A DNA stretch of 5,723 bases from an uncultured Bdellovibrio sp. (lineage in GTDB: Bacteria > Bdellovibrionota > Bdellovibrionia > Bdellovibrionales > Bdellovibrionaceae): assembly GCA_946480995.1 (NCBI GenBank), contig CAMLMF010000193.1:1-5723 (forward strand), in the 5' to 3' direction. A model generated the notes under the pieces. The model had not been told where the DNA came from. It saw only the letters and a list, made by a program, of their open reading frames with translations, and made no database searches. Position numbers and translations under genes: made by a program. Each line of letters begins with the position of its first letter. Position 1 is the first letter of the stretch. Shown one piece after another: positions 4,679-5,723 of the stretch.

Positions 4679-5723
4679 TTAAAACGACGGCCCGATGGAA
4701 AACTCAAACACTGTGGCATCTTGATAGTAAGAATCCCTGTTCAAAGGGAAACCCCACTCAAAGCGCAACACGCCAATCGGTGAATACCAGCGCACGCCGA
4801 ATCCCACGTCTGCGTACAAGTGAGAACTTGTTAACGTGTCGTCCGCAGCACCCGTATCAAAGAACACAGCCCCCATGATGCCAGCTTCTTTTACTAAAGG
4901 GAACTGGATTTCAGTCTGCAACATCGCTTGCTGAGTGCCCCCGAAGAAGCGCATCGCACGCTTGCGAGCTTCATCATCCGAGATGCCCGGATTGTCGATT
5001 TTCACTTGATCAAAAACTTTTTGAGAATACTTCATCTTACCCACGCGGTAAGAGCGGAAACCACGTAGTGAGTAAGGTCCACCGAGAAGGTACAACTCAC
5101 TGAACGGCACTTCACGATTTTCTAAAGAATCAATGCGCGCGTAAGTGAGGTTATTTCTCCACACTACATCCCAGAACAAGTTCTTATAATAGCGGAAGGT
5201 CGCGTTGCCACGTGTGTACTTTAAGTCACCACCCACGCCGGCATATTCGTAAGAGCCGCTGGTGTAAATACCACGTGTTGGCATCTGACGGTCATTGCGC
5301 GTGTCGTACTCAAGAGTCGCAGTCACCGAACTTGTAACCCCGGAAGCAGAAGCCAACGGGAAAAGGTCTGGGTCTGTCACGACTTTGTTGTTCTCAGATT
5401 TTTCTTCAAGTTTTGTATCGTCGTATTTATAACGCAAGTACCCGCGAGTGTACTCTGCAATCGGATGACCGAGACGGATTGATCCACCTTTGTGGTTTTC
5501 ATTAAAGTCCGCACGGGCCGTATTCGCACTTTGATAAACCTCAGCCCCCAATGACCAAAGAGTGTCGTTAAAGTACGGCTCAGTGAACGAGAAGCTGTAA
5601 TAGCTGCCCGTGTTACTTAAGTTCAGAGACGCCCCTAAGTTTTGTCCTTTACCCAAGAAGTTCGCTTGATTGACTGAACCTTGCAAAGTGAAACCTTGCG
5701 ATGTCCCGTAACCCGCACCCAAT
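4679..5723 (-). CDS. bamA: Outer membrane protein assembly factor BamA, C-terminal barrel (5' part beyond the window)
   Basis: BamA is the outer-membrane Omp85 protein that folds and inserts beta-barrel proteins. Only the last 347 codons are present; the frame stays open through the right edge. The first full codon visible (TTG) is an internal leucine, not a start. The sequence opens with GAGYGTSQGFTLQGSVNQAN, the typical beginning of the barrel domain, and the POTRA repeats must lie outside. Family marks include EYDTRND with PTRG (138-151), the loop-6 LRGF motif in LGGPYSLRGF (213-222), VFFDTG (286-291), GFGVRWYSPIGVLRFEWGFP (307-326), and a C-terminal beta-signal FEFSIGPSF ending in phenylalanine. 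Loop 6 carries a charged insertion after LRGF (about 228-262). The order bamA-skp followed by lpx genes is conserved in many Gram-negatives and fits joint building of the outer membrane. Confidence 0.95.
   Translation of the reverse strand, partial: LGAGYGTSQGFTLQGSVNQANFLGKGQNLGASLNLSNTGSYYSFSFTEPYFNDTLWSLGAEVYQSANTARADFNENHKGGSIRLGHPIAEYTRGYLRYKYDDTKLEEKSENNKVVTDPDLFPLASASGVTSSVTATLEYDTRNDRQMPTRGIYTSGSYEYAGVGGDLKYTRGNATFRYYKNLFWDVVWRNNLTYARIDSLENREVPFSELYLLGGPYSLRGFRSYRVGKMKYSQKVFDQVKIDNPGISDDEARKRAMRFFGGTQQAMLQTEIQFPLVKEAGIMGAVFFDTGAADDTLTSSHLYADVGFGVRWYSPIGVLRFEWGFPLNRDSYYQDATVFEFSIGPSF

Noticed and set aside
5720..5722. TTG at the right edge as the start of a short barrel protein
   Set aside because: The BamA frame is open to the edge and the sequence begins in mid-barrel, so this is an internal leucine codon of a cut gene.

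Overview
The window is one tightly packed minus-strand gene block that makes the outer membrane. It shows no mobile element, RNA gene or CRISPR array. Transcription runs right to left: the 3' part of bamA, an OmpH/Skp-type periplasmic chaperone gene, lpxA, a Gfo/Idh/MocA-family sugar-nucleotide dehydrogenase gene, lpxB, lpxK, and the 5' end of an LpxL/HtrB-type lipid A acyltransferase gene cut off by the left edge.

The organism is a Gram-negative bacterium. The gene order, moderate G+C, frequent AAA lysine codons and an NAD-dependent sugar-nucleotide oxidoreductase between lpxA and lpxB suggest Bdellovibrio or a relative. That is an inference from gene content and recall, not a database match.

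Right part (about 4125-5723): the BamA C-terminal barrel and the Skp/OmpH chaperone are separated by 56 bases. These hold a small hairpin and a very strong Shine-Dalgarno site for skp. A clear intrinsic terminator follows skp and runs almost into the start of lpxA, so part of the bamA-skp transcript should end there.

Left part (1-4086): the five lipid A genes are linked by overlaps or a single-base gap (8-nt overlap, 1-nt gap, 4-nt ATGA overlap, about 29-nt overlap). This indicates one translationally coupled unit. LpxA loads the first hydroxyacyl chain onto the UDP-sugar, LpxB condenses the disaccharide, LpxK adds the 4'-phosphate, and the LpxL-type enzyme adds a secondary acyl chain. The oxidoreductase sits where gnnA sits in Acidithiobacillus ferrooxidans. 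With unusual LpxA pocket residues, it suggests a lipid A built on 2,3-diamino-2,3-dideoxyglucose, the backbone sugar reported for Bdellovibrio bacteriovorus. The usual lpxD and fabZ between skp and lpxA are missing, as is an LpxH/LpxI hydrolase gene between lpxA and lpxB.

No gene-free stretch exceeds 60 bases.
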